DNA of 64,000 nt, taken from positions 677,360 to 741,359 of the forward strand of contig JAOSKR010000003.1 in NCBI GenBank assembly GCA_027493545.1. Direction: 5' to 3'. Every line of letters starts with the position of its first letter. Positions within the stretch are counted from its first letter, which is position 1. The DNA is from Roseovarius sp. GTDB taxonomy: Bacteria; Pseudomonadota; Alphaproteobacteria; Rhodobacterales; Rhodobacteraceae. The notes below the pieces were generated by a model that saw nothing but the letters and a program-made list of their open reading frames with translations, had not been told where the DNA came from and did no database searches. A program made the translations under genes and the position numbers. This document shows positions 19,139 to 30,217 of the stretch, one piece after another.

Positions 19139-19571
19139 CGTCCATGACAAGGCCACACGCAGCCGAAATATGGCGGCAGTCAGGTCGGCGGATACCAAGC
19201 CGGAAATGATTGTGCGTCGAGGCCTGCATGCCAAAGGACTGAGGTATCGCCTTCATGACAGCCGGTTGCCCGGCAGGCCCGATTTGGTGTTCTCCTCCTC
19301 AAAGGCGGTTGTCTTTGTCAACGGATGCTTCTGGCACGCACACCGGGGGTGCCACTATTTCAAGATTCCCCAAACCAATCGGCTCGATTGGCTGCGCAAG
19401 CTTGCCGGAAATCGGCGAAGGGACCGACGTAATCATCTGCGTCTTTGCGCGATGGGCTGGCGCGTGATCGTGATCTGGGAATGCGAACTTCGAGGCAAAC
19501 ATCCCGGGGCTGTAAATCACTTCCTCGACGTGCTTGCTGCGGATATATCTCAAAACCGAACAGTCACGTAG
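19131..19571 (+). CDS. vsr: Very-short-patch mismatch endonuclease Vsr
   Basis: DNA nicking enzyme that starts repair of T:G mismatches left by 5-methylcytosine deamination, the usual partner of Dcm-type methyltransferases. Conserved segments are SDVHDKATRSRNMAAVRSAD, TKPEMIVRRGLHAKGLRYRL, LPGRPDLVFSSSKAVVFVNG (catalytic Asp region), CFWHAH with downstream His (zinc site) and WRVIVIWECEL. The homology extends upstream to about 19131, where only a CTG is available and the dcm stop overlaps. An ATG at 19170 would lose 13 conserved residues, so the true start is uncertain or masked by an indel. Confidence 0.9.
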   Translation: MSDVHDKATRSRNMAAVRSADTKPEMIVRRGLHAKGLRYRLHDSRLPGRPDLVFSSSKAVVFVNGCFWHAHRGCHYFKIPQTNRLDWLRKLAGNRRRDRRNHLRLCAMGWRVIVIWECELRGKHPGAVNHFLDVLAADISQNRTVT

Positions 19572-19582
19572 GTGTTCCTGAC

Positions 19583-20524
19583 ATGCTCGACAACGCGGTT
19601 TTCAAGAAACTGGCCCACAACGATACCGGTGCGGCCGTTGGACACCAGGGCGGCATTGTCATTCCCAAAGGCATAGCGAAGTTTTTTCCTCCACTACCTG
19701 ACACGACGTCGCCGGATCATCCGACGGCAGACATGCGCCTTGTCGCGGAACTTCTTGTCGATGGCCAAAGGGTTGCTACCGTCGAGACACGCTATCAATG
19801 CCAGACTTGGGGCGGCACGCGCCCAGCCGAACACAGACTTACGGATAACCTCGGGCCCCTGCGCACCCTCGCGACCGCGGACGATATCGTTCTTTTTGCA
19901 AAGGACCTTTCGGATGACAGCTTTATTCAGATGCATCTTTTTCGAAAGGGTACGCCTGAATATCGAGAACTCAACGCACGATTGGGCAAGTCCCGCTGGG
20001 GGCCCGTCGACCCAAAGAACCCTCCGGTTTCCACAGCCGAGTTGAAGGAAGCCGAGCGTTACCTCGCGGCACAGATTGAAAAGCCAGCGTCACCATTTGA
20101 TGATGAACGGGGTACCGCGCCAGTTCTGTCCTTTCGTAGGGCCCGAGACCGGGCTTTCCGAAACATCGTGCTGGAGCAATATGGCCACCGGTGTGCCTTC
20201 ACACGCCGCAGGTTTGTTTCTCCGGTGACAGAAAAGACGGTGGGTCTCGATGCCGCGCATGTGGTGCCGGTCCATGCCCGGGGTTCGGATCATCCCGCGA
20301 ATGGCCTGCCGCTGACGAAGGATTTACACTGGGCTTTCGACCGGGGGCTTGTCGGGGTAGGGAGGGACCGGCGCATCCTCGTGCCAGACAGGGTTGCCGC
20401 GCTTGAGGGCAATGAATTTCTTCGCGGCCTTCATGGCAATCCTATCGAGGAAGCGCGGACCCCAGCTTTCCGCGTTCACGATGAGGCGCTGGAGTGGCAT
20501 AGGGACAACGTCCTTCTGGCCTGA
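19583..20524 (+). CDS. Probable type II restriction endonuclease: EcoRII-N-like DNA-recognition domain plus C-terminal HNH nuclease
   Basis: Protein of 313 residues. The N-terminal half begins FKKLAHNDTGAAVGHQGGIV then IPKGIAKFFP; NDTGxxxGHQxGxxIPK is the hallmark of the EcoRII N-terminal (B3-like) DNA-binding domain. The middle continues ETRYQCQTWGGTRPAEHRLT. The C-terminal half reads VLEQYGHRCAFTRRRFV, LDAAHVVPVHARGSDHPANG and LPLTKDLHWAFDRGLVGVG, an HNH nuclease with His-Asn-His order (HNH_2-like). Classical EcoRII instead has a PD-(D/E)XK C-terminal domain. It follows dcm and vsr by 11 bases in the same orientation, which supports a complete R-M unit. Target sequence and cleavage are inferred, not shown. 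Confidence 0.82.
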   Translation: MLDNAVFKKLAHNDTGAAVGHQGGIVIPKGIAKFFPPLPDTTSPDHPTADMRLVAELLVDGQRVATVETRYQCQTWGGTRPAEHRLTDNLGPLRTLATADDIVLFAKDLSDDSFIQMHLFRKGTPEYRELNARLGKSRWGPVDPKNPPVSTAELKEAERYLAAQIEKPASPFDDERGTAPVLSFRRARDRAFRNIVLEQYGHRCAFTRRRFVSPVTEKTVGLDAAHVVPVHARGSDHPANGLPLTKDLHWAFDRGLVGVGRDRRILVPDRVAALEGNEFLRGLHGNPIEEARTPAFRVHDEALEWHRDNVLLA

Positions 20525-20743
20525 ACGACCCCTCGCACAATGCCACAACATCACATCTTGATGGCGTTTCTGCGTCATCCCCAACTTATTGTGGTTATCC
20601 CCAATAAATCGCTTTACAGGGATTCCGAATGCCCCCACCATATCTGGTATGGGTCGTGTGGGTGTTCCCCCGACTCTAGAGCAGGCACCGAGCGTTTGGG
20701 GTGCGGCCAACTCCAGGCGCCAAAAAACCAACGAGGTGGCGGC

Positions 20744-21244
20744 ATGACCCTTTCCGAGCAGTTCCTGCACGACGATCTGCATCCCATCGACATCGTCGAG
20801 CATCTCGCCGAGCACCACGACTGGGAGTTCGACCGCATCGGCGACGACCAGATCGCGATGGCCGTCGAGGGTCAGTGGCGGACCTATTCCGTCACCCTCG
20901 CCTGGTCGGGCCATGACGAGACCCTGCGCCTCGTCTGCACCTTCGAGATGGAGCCCCCCGAGGACAAGCTGCCGGTTCTCTACGAGATCCTCAACGAGGC
21001 CAACGACAAGTGCTGGGCCGGCGCCTTTACCTTTTGGGCGGCGCAAAAGCTGATGGTCTACCGCTACGGGCTGGTGATGGCCGGCGCGCAGGGCGTATGC
21101 CCCGAGCAGGTGGACACCCTGATCGGCACCGCCGTGCATAGCGCCGAACGCTACTATCCCGCCTTCCAGCTTGCCGTCTGGGGCGACCGCAGCCCGCGCG
21201 AAGCCATGCAGGTGGCGATGGCCGAGGCTTACGGGCGGGCCTGA
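20744..21244 (+). CDS. YbjN domain-containing protein
   Basis: Protein of 166 residues of the YbjN/type III secretion chaperone-like fold. Typical segments are DIVEHLAEHHDWEFDRIGDD, IAMAVEGQWRTYSVTLAWSG, HDETLRLVCTFEMEPPED and LYEILNEANDKCWAGAFTFW. The family's role is unclear (sensory or chaperone-like). AACGAGGTGGC precedes the ATG. It lies directly before proC, 76 bases apart in the same direction. The 219-bp region upstream, back to the HNH gene, is AT-richer and is probably the promoter and the right edge of the restriction insert. Confidence 0.82.
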   Translation: MTLSEQFLHDDLHPIDIVEHLAEHHDWEFDRIGDDQIAMAVEGQWRTYSVTLAWSGHDETLRLVCTFEMEPPEDKLPVLYEILNEANDKCWAGAFTFWAAQKLMVYRYGLVMAGAQGVCPEQVDTLIGTAVHSAERYYPAFQLAVWGDRSPREAMQVAMAEAYGRA

Positions 21245-21320
21245 CGCGCCGCCATTGAAACCGCGTCCCGGCCAGCGTAACACTGGGTCCCGAAACGACG
21301 TTCGGAAGCGGGGACGAGAA

Positions 21321-22136
21321 GTGGGTCTCAAGGACATGGTGCAGGGCGGGCTGGTCCTGCTGGGTTGCGGCAAGATGGGGTCGGCGATGCTGGCGGGCTG
21401 GCTCGACCGCGGTCTGCCGCCCGGCGCGGTGCATGTGATCGACCCCAAGCCTTCCGACTGGCTGCGCGGCACCGGCGTCAACCTCAACGGCGATCTGCCC
21501 GAGGCGCCCGCCATCGCGCTCGTTGCTGTCAAGCCGCAGATGATGGGCGAGGCCCTGCCGGCGCTGAAGGCGCTGGGCGGGGGCGGGACGCTTTTTCTTT
21601 CCATTGCCGCCGGCACGCCGATTGCCGCGCTCGAGGCCGCACTCGGTGCCGGTACGCCGATCGTGCGCGCCATGCCCAACACGCCCGCGGCGGTGGCGCG
21701 TGGCATCACCGCCATCGTCGGCAACGCACAGGCCACGCCGACACATCTCGATGCCACCGAGACCCTGCTGTCGGCGGTGGGTCAGGTGGTGCGGCTCGAG
21801 AGCGAAGAGCAGATGGATGCGGTCACGGGGCTGTCGGGCTCGGGCCCGGCCTATGTCTTTCACATGATCGAGTGCATGGCCCGCGCGGGCGAGGCGCAGG
21901 GGCTGGCGCCCGATCTGGCGATGAGACTGGCCAAGGCCACGGTCGCCGGCGCCGGCGCGCTGGCCGAGGCCGCCGACGAAACCCCGGCCGAGCTGCGCGT
22001 CAACGTCACCAGCCCGAACGGCACCACCCAGGCCGGGCTCGAGGTGCTGATGGACCCCGCCACCGGCCTGCCGCCGCTGATGATGCGCACCGTGGCGGCG
22101 GCGGCGGACCGGTCGAGGGAGCTGCGCAATGGCTGA
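21321..22136 (+). CDS. proC: Pyrroline-5-carboxylate reductase
   Basis: About 271 residues; last step of proline synthesis, reducing P5C with NAD(P)H. The N-terminal Rossmann motif is [17 protein letters not shown], followed by [30 protein letters not shown] and the C-terminal dimerisation/active-site segment [20 protein letters not shown] and [19 protein letters not shown]. The GTG at 21321 is chosen (GGGACGAG upstream); ATG 21336 is also possible. The end overlaps the next gene by eight bases, so they are co-translated. Confidence 0.94.
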   Translation: MGLKDMVQGGLVLLGCGKMGSAMLAGWLDRGLPPGAVHVIDPKPSDWLRGTGVNLNGDLPEAPAIALVAVKPQMMGEALPALKALGGGGTLFLSIAAGTPIAALEAALGAGTPIVRAMPNTPAAVARGITAIVGNAQATPTHLDATETLLSAVGQVVRLESEEQMDAVTGLSGSGPAYVFHMIECMARAGEAQGLAPDLAMRLAKATVAGAGALAEAADETPAELRVNVTSPNGTTQAGLEVLMDPATGLPPLMMRTVAAAADRSRELRNG

Positions 22137-22469
22137 CGAAATCACCTTCGACGATTTCCTCAAGGTCGATATCCGCGTCGGCCGGGTGGTGCGGGCGGAA
22201 CCGTTTCCCGAGGCGCGCAAGCCCGCGATCAAGCTCTGGATCGACTTCGGCCCCGAAATCGGCGAGCGCAAGAGCTCGGCCCAGATCACCGCGCATTACA
22301 CCCCCGAGAGCCTTGTGGGCCGGCAGGTGATGGCGGTGGTCAACTTTCCGCCGCGCCAGATCGGGCCGGTCATGTCCGAGGTGCTGGTGCTGGGCGTGCC
22401 CGATGCGGGCGGCGAGGTCGTGCTCATCGCTCCCGATGACGAGGTGCCCGTCGGGGGCGGATGCACTGA
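22129..22469 (+). CDS. tRNA-binding (OB-fold, CsaA/Trbp111-type) protein, one apparent frameshift at the end
   Basis: About 113 residues: [80 protein letters not shown] and a tail [14 protein letters not shown]. These are the EMAP/tRNA-binding fold motifs of CsaA and Trbp111, chaperone-like proteins that bind tRNA structure. Restoring one G in the G5 run 22453-22457 gives the family-typical ending VGGRMH and a stop at 22467-22469, overlapping the next ATG by one base. As read, the frame runs on for another 90 codons. Confidence 0.85.
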
Positions 22470-23423
22470 TGCGCGTGCTCTTCACCCGCCGGCTGCCCGA
22501 TGCGGTGATCGCCCGGGCCGAAAGCTGCTTCGAGGTCGAAATCCGCGACGACCCCGCGCCGCTGAAACCGGGCCAGATGCGCGCGGCGCTGGCGCTTTAC
22601 GACGGGGTGGTGCCGACGCTGGGCGATACGTTTGCGGCCGAGGTCTTCACGGGGGGCCGAGGGGTCGCGCTGCAAGGTTCTGGCGAATTTCGGTGTCGGT
22701 TTCAACCATATCGACGCGGCGGCGGCGCGGGCGGCGGGGATCGCGGTGACCAACACCCCGGGCGCGGTGACCGACGCCACCGCCGACATCGCGCTGACCT
22801 TGATGCTGATGAGCGCGCGCCGCGCCGGCGAGGGCGAGAGGCTGGTGCGCGCCGGCAAATGGACCGGCTGGACCCCGACGCAGCTTCTGGGGCTGCACAT
22901 GACCGGCAAGACCGTGGGCATCGTCGGGCTGGGCCGGATCGGGCAGGCGATCGCCCGGCGCTGCCATTACGGCTTTGGCATGAAGGTGCTCTACGTCAAC
23001 CGCTCGCCACGCGAGACCGCCTTTGGCGCCACCCGGATGGAGACGCTGGAGGAGCTGGCGCAGGCGTCGGATTTCGTCGTCGTGGCGGTGCCGGGCGGGG
23101 CCGCCACGCGCCACCTGATCGGCGCGGAGGTGCTGGCGGCGATGCAGCCGCACGCGCGCCTCATCAACATCTCGCGCGGCGATGTGGTCGATGAGGCCGC
23201 GCTCATCGCGGCGCTGCGTGAGCGGGCGATCGGCGGCGCCGGGCTCGACGTCTACGAGATGGAACCGCAGGTGCCCGGAGCGCTCAGGGCAATGGAGAAC
23301 GTGGTCCTGCTGCCGCATCTCGGCACTGCGGCGCTCGAGGTGCGCGAACGCATGGGCTTTGTCGCGCTCGACAACCTCGAGGCCGCGCTTGCGGGCGAGA
23401 CGCCGCCGAACCTCGTCAACTGA
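22469..23423 (+). CDS. D-isomer 2-hydroxyacid dehydrogenase (glyoxylate reductase-like), one apparent frameshift
   Basis: About 317 residues. Starts [20 protein letters not shown]; after a frame change at the G-rich 22651-22665 it continues [16 protein letters not shown] and [23 protein letters not shown]-binding is seen in [20 protein letters not shown] (GxGxxG). Catalytic residues are Arg in [13 protein letters not shown], Glu in LDVYEMEP and His in VLLPHLGTA. It reduces 2-oxoacids such as glyoxylate or hydroxypyruvate, or works in reverse. It follows proC and the tRNA-binding gene with overlaps, so the three form an operon. Confidence 0.85.
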
Positions 23424-23539
23424 TCTTGCTGTCTGCCCTCCCGGGCGCGGGGCTGCAAGCAGATGGACGCCGACCGCGTCCTGCGCTATCAGGCCTGCTG
23501 ACCCAGCATGTTCTCCCTTATGAAAAAGGCGCAGCGCCC

Positions 23540-24887
<1,348 letters not shown>

Positions 24888-24913
24888 AGTGGCGCCCCCG
24901 GATGTGTGTGCAG

Positions 24914-25539
24914 TCAGGATATCCGCACCACGTAAAGACGTGTCCACAGCTCCGGCTCGGCCAGCAGGTACGGCAGGAAGGGCGGGGTGACATGCGCCAC
25001 CTCCCATTGGCCGTCGGCGGTGAGCCGCTCGATGACCGGAGGAAAGCCTTGCGCCTCGCAGGTGGCGTCGAGCAGATTGAAGACACCGTATAGCCGCCCG
25101 GCCGGGTGACCCGCGCCAGGTGCGTCAGCGTCGCCGGCGGGGCATGGCCCGGCCCGAACGAGCCGATACAGGCAAACCCCGCGAAGTGATTGTCCTCATA
25201 GGGCAGGCCCGCGCCCATGTCGGTCTGCGCGAGCCCGGCATAGGCGCCGGACCGCTCTGCCCGCGCCAGCATCTCGGGCGAGAGATCGCAGCCGAAGACA
25301 TGGCCGTAGCCCATCAGCCTGAGCGTATCACCCACCAGCCCGGTGCCGCAGCCGGCGTCCAGCAGGGGGCCCTGGCTGCGGCCGAGAAAACTCGCCAGCA
25401 GCCCGGCGCCCGGGAACGGCAGCCGGAAACCGCGCGCGAGATTGTCGGCATCGTAGCTTTTCGACCATGTGTCGTAGATGGCGCGCGCCTCCTCGGGGCT
25501 TAGCGCGCCGTAGACCCCGTCGAGGTGGTCAGTGCCCAT
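24914..25539 (-). CDS. Class I SAM-dependent methyltransferase, one apparent frameshift
   Basis: About 208 residues. It reads [53 protein letters not shown] (SAM motif I), [33 protein letters not shown] and, after one base is restored near 25097, [20 protein letters not shown] and a tail ending [11 protein letters not shown]. The AGCGTGLVG and DLSPEML pattern resembles the Williams-Beuren (WBSCR27-like) group; the substrate is unknown. Its start overlaps the trpF end by 11 bases, so it may be read with trpF. Confidence 0.8.
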
Positions 25540-26212
25540 CGCCGCCGGTTCCGCCGGAGGCTCGGGGTTCGCCCTGCGCCGCGTCGACAAAGGCGCGGAT
25601 GAGGTCGGCGTCCTTGACCCCCGGGGCGCTTTCCACGCCCGAAGAGACATCGACCTGCCGCGCGCCGGTCGCGCGGATCGCCGCGGCCACGTTTTCTGGG
25701 GTCAGCCCGCCGGCCAGCATCCACGGCACCGGCCAGCGCCGCCCGGCGATCAGCGACCAGTCGAAGGCCCGCGCGTTGCCGCCCGGGCGGTCCGCGTCCG
25801 CCGGGGGCTTGGCGTCGATGAGGAGCTGGTCTGCGACCCGGGCGTAGAAGTCGATCTGGGTCAGATCCTCGGGGCCGGACACCCCCACCGCCTTCATCAC
25901 CGGCAGCCCGTAGCGCGCCTTGATCTCGCGCACCCGCGCGGGGCTTTCGCTGCCGTGAAGCTGCAGCATGTCGATGGCGGCCGCCCCTGTCAGCGCGTCG
26001 AGTGTCGCATTGTCGGCATCGACCGTCAGCGCCACCTTGGCCACCCCCTCGGGCACCGTGATCGTCATCTCGGCGAGGCGCTCGAGCGCAAGGTGCCGGG
26101 GCGATCCTGGAAAGTGGACAAAGCCCAGATAGGAAGCGCCCGCGACGATGGCGGCGGGGATGTCGGCGAGATCGGTCAGCCCGCAGATCTTGACCCGGAT
26201 AGCGGTGTTCAT
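25529..26212 (-). CDS. trpF: Phosphoribosylanthranilate isomerase
   Basis: Protein of 227 residues; third step of tryptophan synthesis (Amadori rearrangement of PRA to CdRP). The catalytic Cys motif is [20 protein letters not shown] at the N-terminus, with [45 protein letters not shown] and the catalytic Asp/phosphate region [20 protein letters not shown] and [15 protein letters not shown]. It follows lapA-like and ihfB on the same strand, separated by 9 bases. Confidence 0.95.
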   Translation of the reverse strand: MNTAIRVKICGLTDLADIPAAIVAGASYLGFVHFPGSPRHLALERLAEMTITVPEGVAKVALTVDADNATLDALTGAAAIDMLQLHGSESPARVREIKARYGLPVMKAVGVSGPEDLTQIDFYARVADQLLIDAKPPADADRPGGNARAFDWSLIAGRRWPVPWMLAGGLTPENVAAAIRATGARQVDVSSGVESAPGVKDADLIRAFVDAAQGEPRASGGTGGDGH

Positions 26213-26221
26213 GGGTGCGCC

Positions 26222-26572
26222 TCACCCGGCCTTGTCGAGCAGCGCCAGCACCTCGTCGCGGTCCTTGTGCTGCGCGCCCTTCAGGCGGCGCAGCTCGGCC
26301 TTGAGCCGGTCCATCTCGCGCGTCTGGCGGGCGGCGGCGGCGCGTTCGCCGGCCTCGCGTATCCATTCCCAGACGAGGCCGACCACCAGCCCGGCCAGAA
26401 CTCCGCCGAACATCACCACGAAGAGCGGCACCTCGTAGGAGGGATTGAGCGCGGCGATGTGGGCCAGTTCCCCGGGCAGCACCTGCACCCGGACCATGCC
26501 GCGATTGGCCAGCGCCACGAGGATGAGGGCGATCGCGAAGATGGCGATCGAGGCGTAGCGGATGTAACGCAT
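26222..26572 (-). CDS. LapA-like (DUF1049) inner-membrane protein
   Basis: Protein of 116 residues with two helices: ASIAIFAIALILVALANRGM near the N-terminus and PLFVVMFGGVLAGLVVGLVW in the middle, then a charged coiled-coil tail rich in Arg/Lys/Glu. Size, helix pair and position downstream of ihfB fit the LapA domain family, which in E. coli takes part in controlling lipopolysaccharide assembly. The start overlaps the ihfB stop by one base. Confidence 0.8.
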   Translation of the reverse strand: MRYIRYASIAIFAIALILVALANRGMVRVQVLPGELAHIAALNPSYEVPLFVVMFGGVLAGLVVGLVWEWIREAGERAAAARQTREMDRLKAELRRLKGAQHKDRDEVLALLDKAG

Positions 26573-26856
26573 CAGGCTTTCCTGTTCAGGCGATCGCGCA
26601 GCAGCTTGCCGGTCTTGAAGAAGGGCACGTGCTTTTCCTCCACCTCCACCGCCTCGCCGGTGCGCGGGTTGCGCCCCAGACGGGCGTCGCGCTTCTTGAC
26701 CGAAAAGGCGCCGAAGCCGCGCAGCTCGACCCGGTTGCCCGCGGCCATGGCGTTGGTGATCTCGTTGAAGATGGTGTTCACAATCCGCTCGACGTCGCGT
26801 TGTACGAGGTGCGGATTTTCGTCGGCGATCTTCTGGATCAGTTCCGATCGGATCAT
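26572..26856 (-). CDS. ihfB: Integration host factor subunit beta
   Basis: DNA-bending protein of 94 residues. [20 protein letters not shown] and [20 protein letters not shown] form the dimer core; [20 protein letters not shown] and [20 protein letters not shown] form the beta-arm with the intercalating proline, and the tail is [11 protein letters not shown]. Its place between rpsA and lapA is the usual rpsA-ihfB synteny. An AT-rich promoter zone lies at about 26895-26935. Confidence 0.96.
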   Translation of the reverse strand: MIRSELIQKIADENPHLVQRDVERIVNTIFNEITNAMAAGNRVELRGFGAFSVKKRDARLGRNPRTGEAVEVEEKHVPFFKTGKLLRDRLNRKA

Positions 26857-27415
26857 CGGATATCTCCCCGGGTGGTCGGTTCTGGCGTGACTGGCAGTCG
26901 GATAAACTATAGATAGAAATCAGAAAAACCGAAATAGCCCGCGAGGCCGGCACGGGCGTGAAATTGCTCTTTTTGGCCGAATTGTCCGGGGCGCACATGC
27001 CCTTTCACGCGAATCCCCGAAGATGGGGCACGCCGCAACGCAGAGAGACGATCGGGGCAAAGCAATTGATTCGGCGCAAATTCCGATGGGTCGGGCGCGC
27101 GTCTGCGTGACCGCGGCACTGATGTTCGCCTTCGCCGCCCCGCGCGCCAGGTGCCGGCGCCTGTCCTTGCGCAGGCGCCGCGTACCTCTGCGTTGTCGGT
27201 CATGCCTGGATCGGGCGGATGGCGCTTGTCGCAATGCCATGATCGAGCTTCATGTGCCTGCCCTCATCCCGGCCGGGGCCTTCACCCTCTGGCCGGGGCG
27301 CACCATGAATGCGGTGATCTTCGGCGCATGAAACGAAGGTCCGCCGTGCGGGACTTTACCGCCGCTCGCGCCGCCCGGAACAAGGCGCCGCGCCCGAACC
27401 GAGGGGTGGGCGAGA

Positions 27416-27471
27416 AGCGCCCGCCCCGTGGGGGCGGTTCGGGCGCTGCCAAATCGGAGATTTGGCATTTT
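27416..27471 (+). terminator. Two adjacent hairpins, the second terminator-like (possible end of a small RNA)
   Basis: The first stem has eight-base outer arms AGCGCCCG (27416-27423) and CGGGCGCT (27440-27447). The second is TGCCAAATC with GATTTGGCA around a GGA loop (27447-27467), followed directly by TTTTGCG. No plus-strand gene precedes it, so a non-coding transcript is possible. Confidence 0.4.
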
Positions 27472-27570
27472 GCGCTGTATCGGAAAAGGCCGGAAAGGCT
27501 GTGGTCCGGTCATTGGCGGACGGGTCGCTCGCACGGCATCGGTGCCAAACCTGACAGTTGCCCACATGAG

Positions 27571-27607
27571 AAAGGCCCCGCCGTTAACCGGCGGGGCCCG
27601 GGATTTT
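27571..27607 (-). terminator. Intrinsic terminator of rpsA
   Basis: On the minus strand, GGCCCCGCCG and CGGCGGGGCC (27574-27583 and 27589-27598) form a ten-base-pair stem followed by TTTCTC, 38 bases after the rpsA stop. On the plus strand the same stem is followed by GGGATTTTT, so it may act in both directions. Confidence 0.75.
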
Positions 27608-27635
27608 TCGTTGCGATGATCCGCATGAAGCGGTG

Positions 27636-29320
27636 TCAGTCGTCCTTGTCGGCCTTCAGCGCGGCGCCCAGGATGTCGCCCAGCGAGGCGCCCGAATCGG
27701 AGCTGCCATACTGTTGCACGGCTTCCTTTTCCTCGGCGATCTCGCGGGCCTTGATCGAAAGCCCCAGCCGGCGGGTCTTGGGATCGACATTGGTCACCCG
27801 CACATCGACCTTGTTGCCGACCGAGAAGCGATCGGGGCGCTGCTCGGAGCGGTCGCGGCTGAGGTCGGAGCGACGGATGAAGGACTTCAGCCCGTCATAG
27901 GTCACCTCGATGCCGCCATCCTCGATCGAGGTCACCTCGACGGTGATGATCGAGCCGCGCTTGACGCCGCCCACGGCCTCGGCGAACTTGTCGCCGCCCA
28001 GCGCCTTGATCGACAGCGAGATGCGTTCCTTTTCGGTGTCGACCTCGGAAACCACGGCCTTGACCAGATCGCCCTTCTTGTAGCTCTGGATCGCGTCCTC
28101 GCCGCGCTCGTCCCAGCTGAGGTCGGAGAGGTGGACCATGCCGTCGATCTCGCCCGGCAGGCCGATGAAGAGGCCGAACTCGGTGATGTTCTTGACCTCG
28201 CCCTCGACCTCGGTGCCCACGGGATGGGTCTCGGAGAAGATTTCCCACGGGTTGCGCATGCACTGCTTGAGGCCCAACGACACGCGGCGCTTGGCCGGGT
28301 CGATCTCGAGCACCATGACCTCGACCTCCTGGGAGGTGGAGACGATCTTGCCGGGATGGATGTTCTTCTTGGTCCAGGACATTTCCGAGACGTGCACCAG
28401 CCCCTCGACTCCCGGCTCCAGCTCGACGAAGGCGCCGTAATCGGTGATGTTGGTAACGCGTCCGGCATGGACCGAGCCCAGCGGATACTTGATTGCCACC
28501 AGATCCCACGGGTCTTCCTGGAGCTGCTTCATGCCCAGGCTGATGCGGTGGGTTTCCTTGTTGATCTTGATGACCTGAACCTTGACGGTCTCGCCGATCG
28601 AGACGATGTCGGAGGGGTGGCCCACCCGGCGCCATGCCATGTCGGTGACGTGCAGGAGCCCGTCGACGCCGCCGAGATCGACGAAGGCGCCGTATTCGGT
28701 GATGTTCTTGACCACGCCGTCGACATTGTCGCCTTCGGTCAGCTGGGCGATCACCTCGGCGCGCTGTTCGGCGCGGCTTTCCTCGAGGATGGCGCGGCGG
28801 CTGACCACGATGTTGCCGCGGCGGCGATCCATCTTGAGGATCTGGAACGGCTGCTTGAGCCCCATCAGCGGGCCGGCGTCGCGCACCGGGCGCACATCGA
28901 CCTGAGAGCCGGGCAGGAACGCCACGGCGCCGCCCAGATCGACGGTAAAGCCGCCTTTGACGCGGCCGAAGATCGCGCCCTCGACGCGGGCATCGTCGGC
29001 ATAGGCCTTTTCCAGGCGGTCCCAGGCGGCCTCGCGGCGGGCCATCTCGTGGCTGATCACGGCTTCGCCGCGGGGGCTCTCGGCGGCGCGCAGATAGACC
29101 TCGACCTCGTCGCCGACGGAAATGTCGGGCGCCTCGCCGGGGTTTGCGAATTCCTTGAGATCGACGCGGCCTTCCATCTTGTAGCCGACATCGATGATAG
29201 CCTGGCCCGCCTCGACGGCGATGACCCTGCCCTTGACGACAGACCCCTCCCGGGGGTGTCCATTTCGAGGCTTTCGTTCAGGAGGGCCTCGAACTCCTCC
29301 ATGCTTGCGTTCTGAGCCAT
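27636..29320 (-). CDS. rpsA: 30S ribosomal protein S1 (one apparent frameshift near the N-terminus)
   Basis: About 561 residues with six S1 (OB-fold) repeats, for example VDGVVKNITEYGAFVDLGGV, HAGRVTNITDYGAFVELEPG, VEGEVKNITEFGLFIGLPGE. It binds mRNA and positions it on the ribosome. The N-terminal MAQNASMEEFEALLNESLEM is in one frame and GRVIAVEAGQAIIDVGYKME in the next; restoring one base to the G5 run at 29252-29256 (plus strand) joins them as DTPREGSVVKGRV. As S1 is essential, the break is taken as a sequence error. It lies downstream of cmk, the usual order. Confidence 0.96.
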
Positions 29321-29553
29321 ATGGCGTCGGTTTCCTTTTTCATCAGCTTTTCCGGCCGCGCGGTTGTCTCCGCCGGTCTTTGAAGGGTTTCGTTGGTCAG
29401 ACGGGCCGCAAACGAAAGAGGGCCGGTTTTCCCGACCCTGCCTGATCCCTTGCGCTCTGCGGCGTTGTCCGCCTTGTCGACAGGCGCTCTATAGAAGGGG
29501 CGGGGGGGAGAATCAAGGCCAATCGCGCAGGATCCGGCGCGCGGTCCGGCCGC

Positions 29554-30162
29554 TCAGCCCCGGGCGCGCCCGATAATGTCGATGGCGCGCGCCACCGCTG
29601 CGTCGATGTCCAGTTTGGAAGTGTCGAGCACGACCGCATCGTCGGCCGGGCGCAGCGGCGCGTCAGCGCGGGCGCTGTCGCGGGCGTCGCGCTGGCGCAG
29701 GTCCTGGGCCACCTCCTCGAGGCTGACCTCGTGGCCGGTGCCGACGAGTTCGCGATGCCGCCGCCCGGCGCGCACGGCGTCGGTGGCGGTGACGAAGAGC
29801 TTTACCTCGGCCTCTGGGCAGATCACCGTGCCGATATCGCGCCCGTCAAGCACCGCGCCGCCGCCCCTGCGGGCGAAGGCGCGCTGGAAGTCCACGAGGG
29901 CGCGGCGCACCTCGGGCATCGCCGCCACCCGGCTGGCGGCGCGGGCGACCTCGGGCGTGCGCAGCCCTTCGGTATCCAGGTCTTCGGTGCGCAGGCCCCG
30001 GGCGGCGACGATCGGATCGGTGCCGTCGAGCATGTGCCGCGCCACCGCCCGGTAGAGCAGCCCGGTGTCGAGGTGGGCAAAACCGAAATGTGCCGCAACC
30101 GCCTTGCCGATGGTGCCCTTGCCGGCCGCCGCCGGGCCGTCGATCGCTACCGTGAATGCCAT
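29554..30162 (-). CDS. cmk: Cytidylate kinase
   Basis: Protein of 202 residues that phosphorylates CMP/dCMP with ATP. P-loop is [20 protein letters not shown], then [40 protein letters not shown] (CMP site) and the LID region [20 protein letters not shown]. It lies 233 bp upstream of rpsA on the same strand, as in many proteobacteria. The gap between them has no other feature I can name. Confidence 0.95.
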   Translation of the reverse strand: MAFTVAIDGPAAAGKGTIGKAVAAHFGFAHLDTGLLYRAVARHMLDGTDPIVAARGLRTEDLDTEGLRTPEVARAASRVAAMPEVRRALVDFQRAFARRGGGAVLDGRDIGTVICPEAEVKLFVTATDAVRAGRRHRELVGTGHEVSLEEVAQDLRQRDARDSARADAPLRPADDAVVLDTSKLDIDAAVARAIDIIGRARG

Positions 30163-30217
30163 GCCATGCCTCTTGCCGCCGGTCGTCCCGCCTAGCTAGC
30201 CGATCGGCACGGATCGC

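Larger units (their letters stand above)
26857..27635. other. 779-bp non-coding interval between rpsA and ihfB
   Basis: No frame here has protein-like composition on either strand. It holds the ihfB promoter zone, two consecutive hairpins at 27416-27471 and the rpsA terminator at 27571-27607. It is unusually long for this conserved gene pair. Confidence 0.6.

Noticed and set aside
20580..20620. Two ATCCCCAA-type repeats with a TTATCCCCA resembling a DnaA box
   Set aside because: Only one weak match to TTATNCACA, no AT-rich unwinding region or dnaA/parAB neighbours; most likely promoter sequence of the YbjN gene.
27250..27567. Minus-strand 105-codon frame between rpsA and ihfB
   Set aside because: Composition is that of a high-GC shadow frame (Arg/Pro/Ala), with no homology-like motif and crossing the two hairpins.
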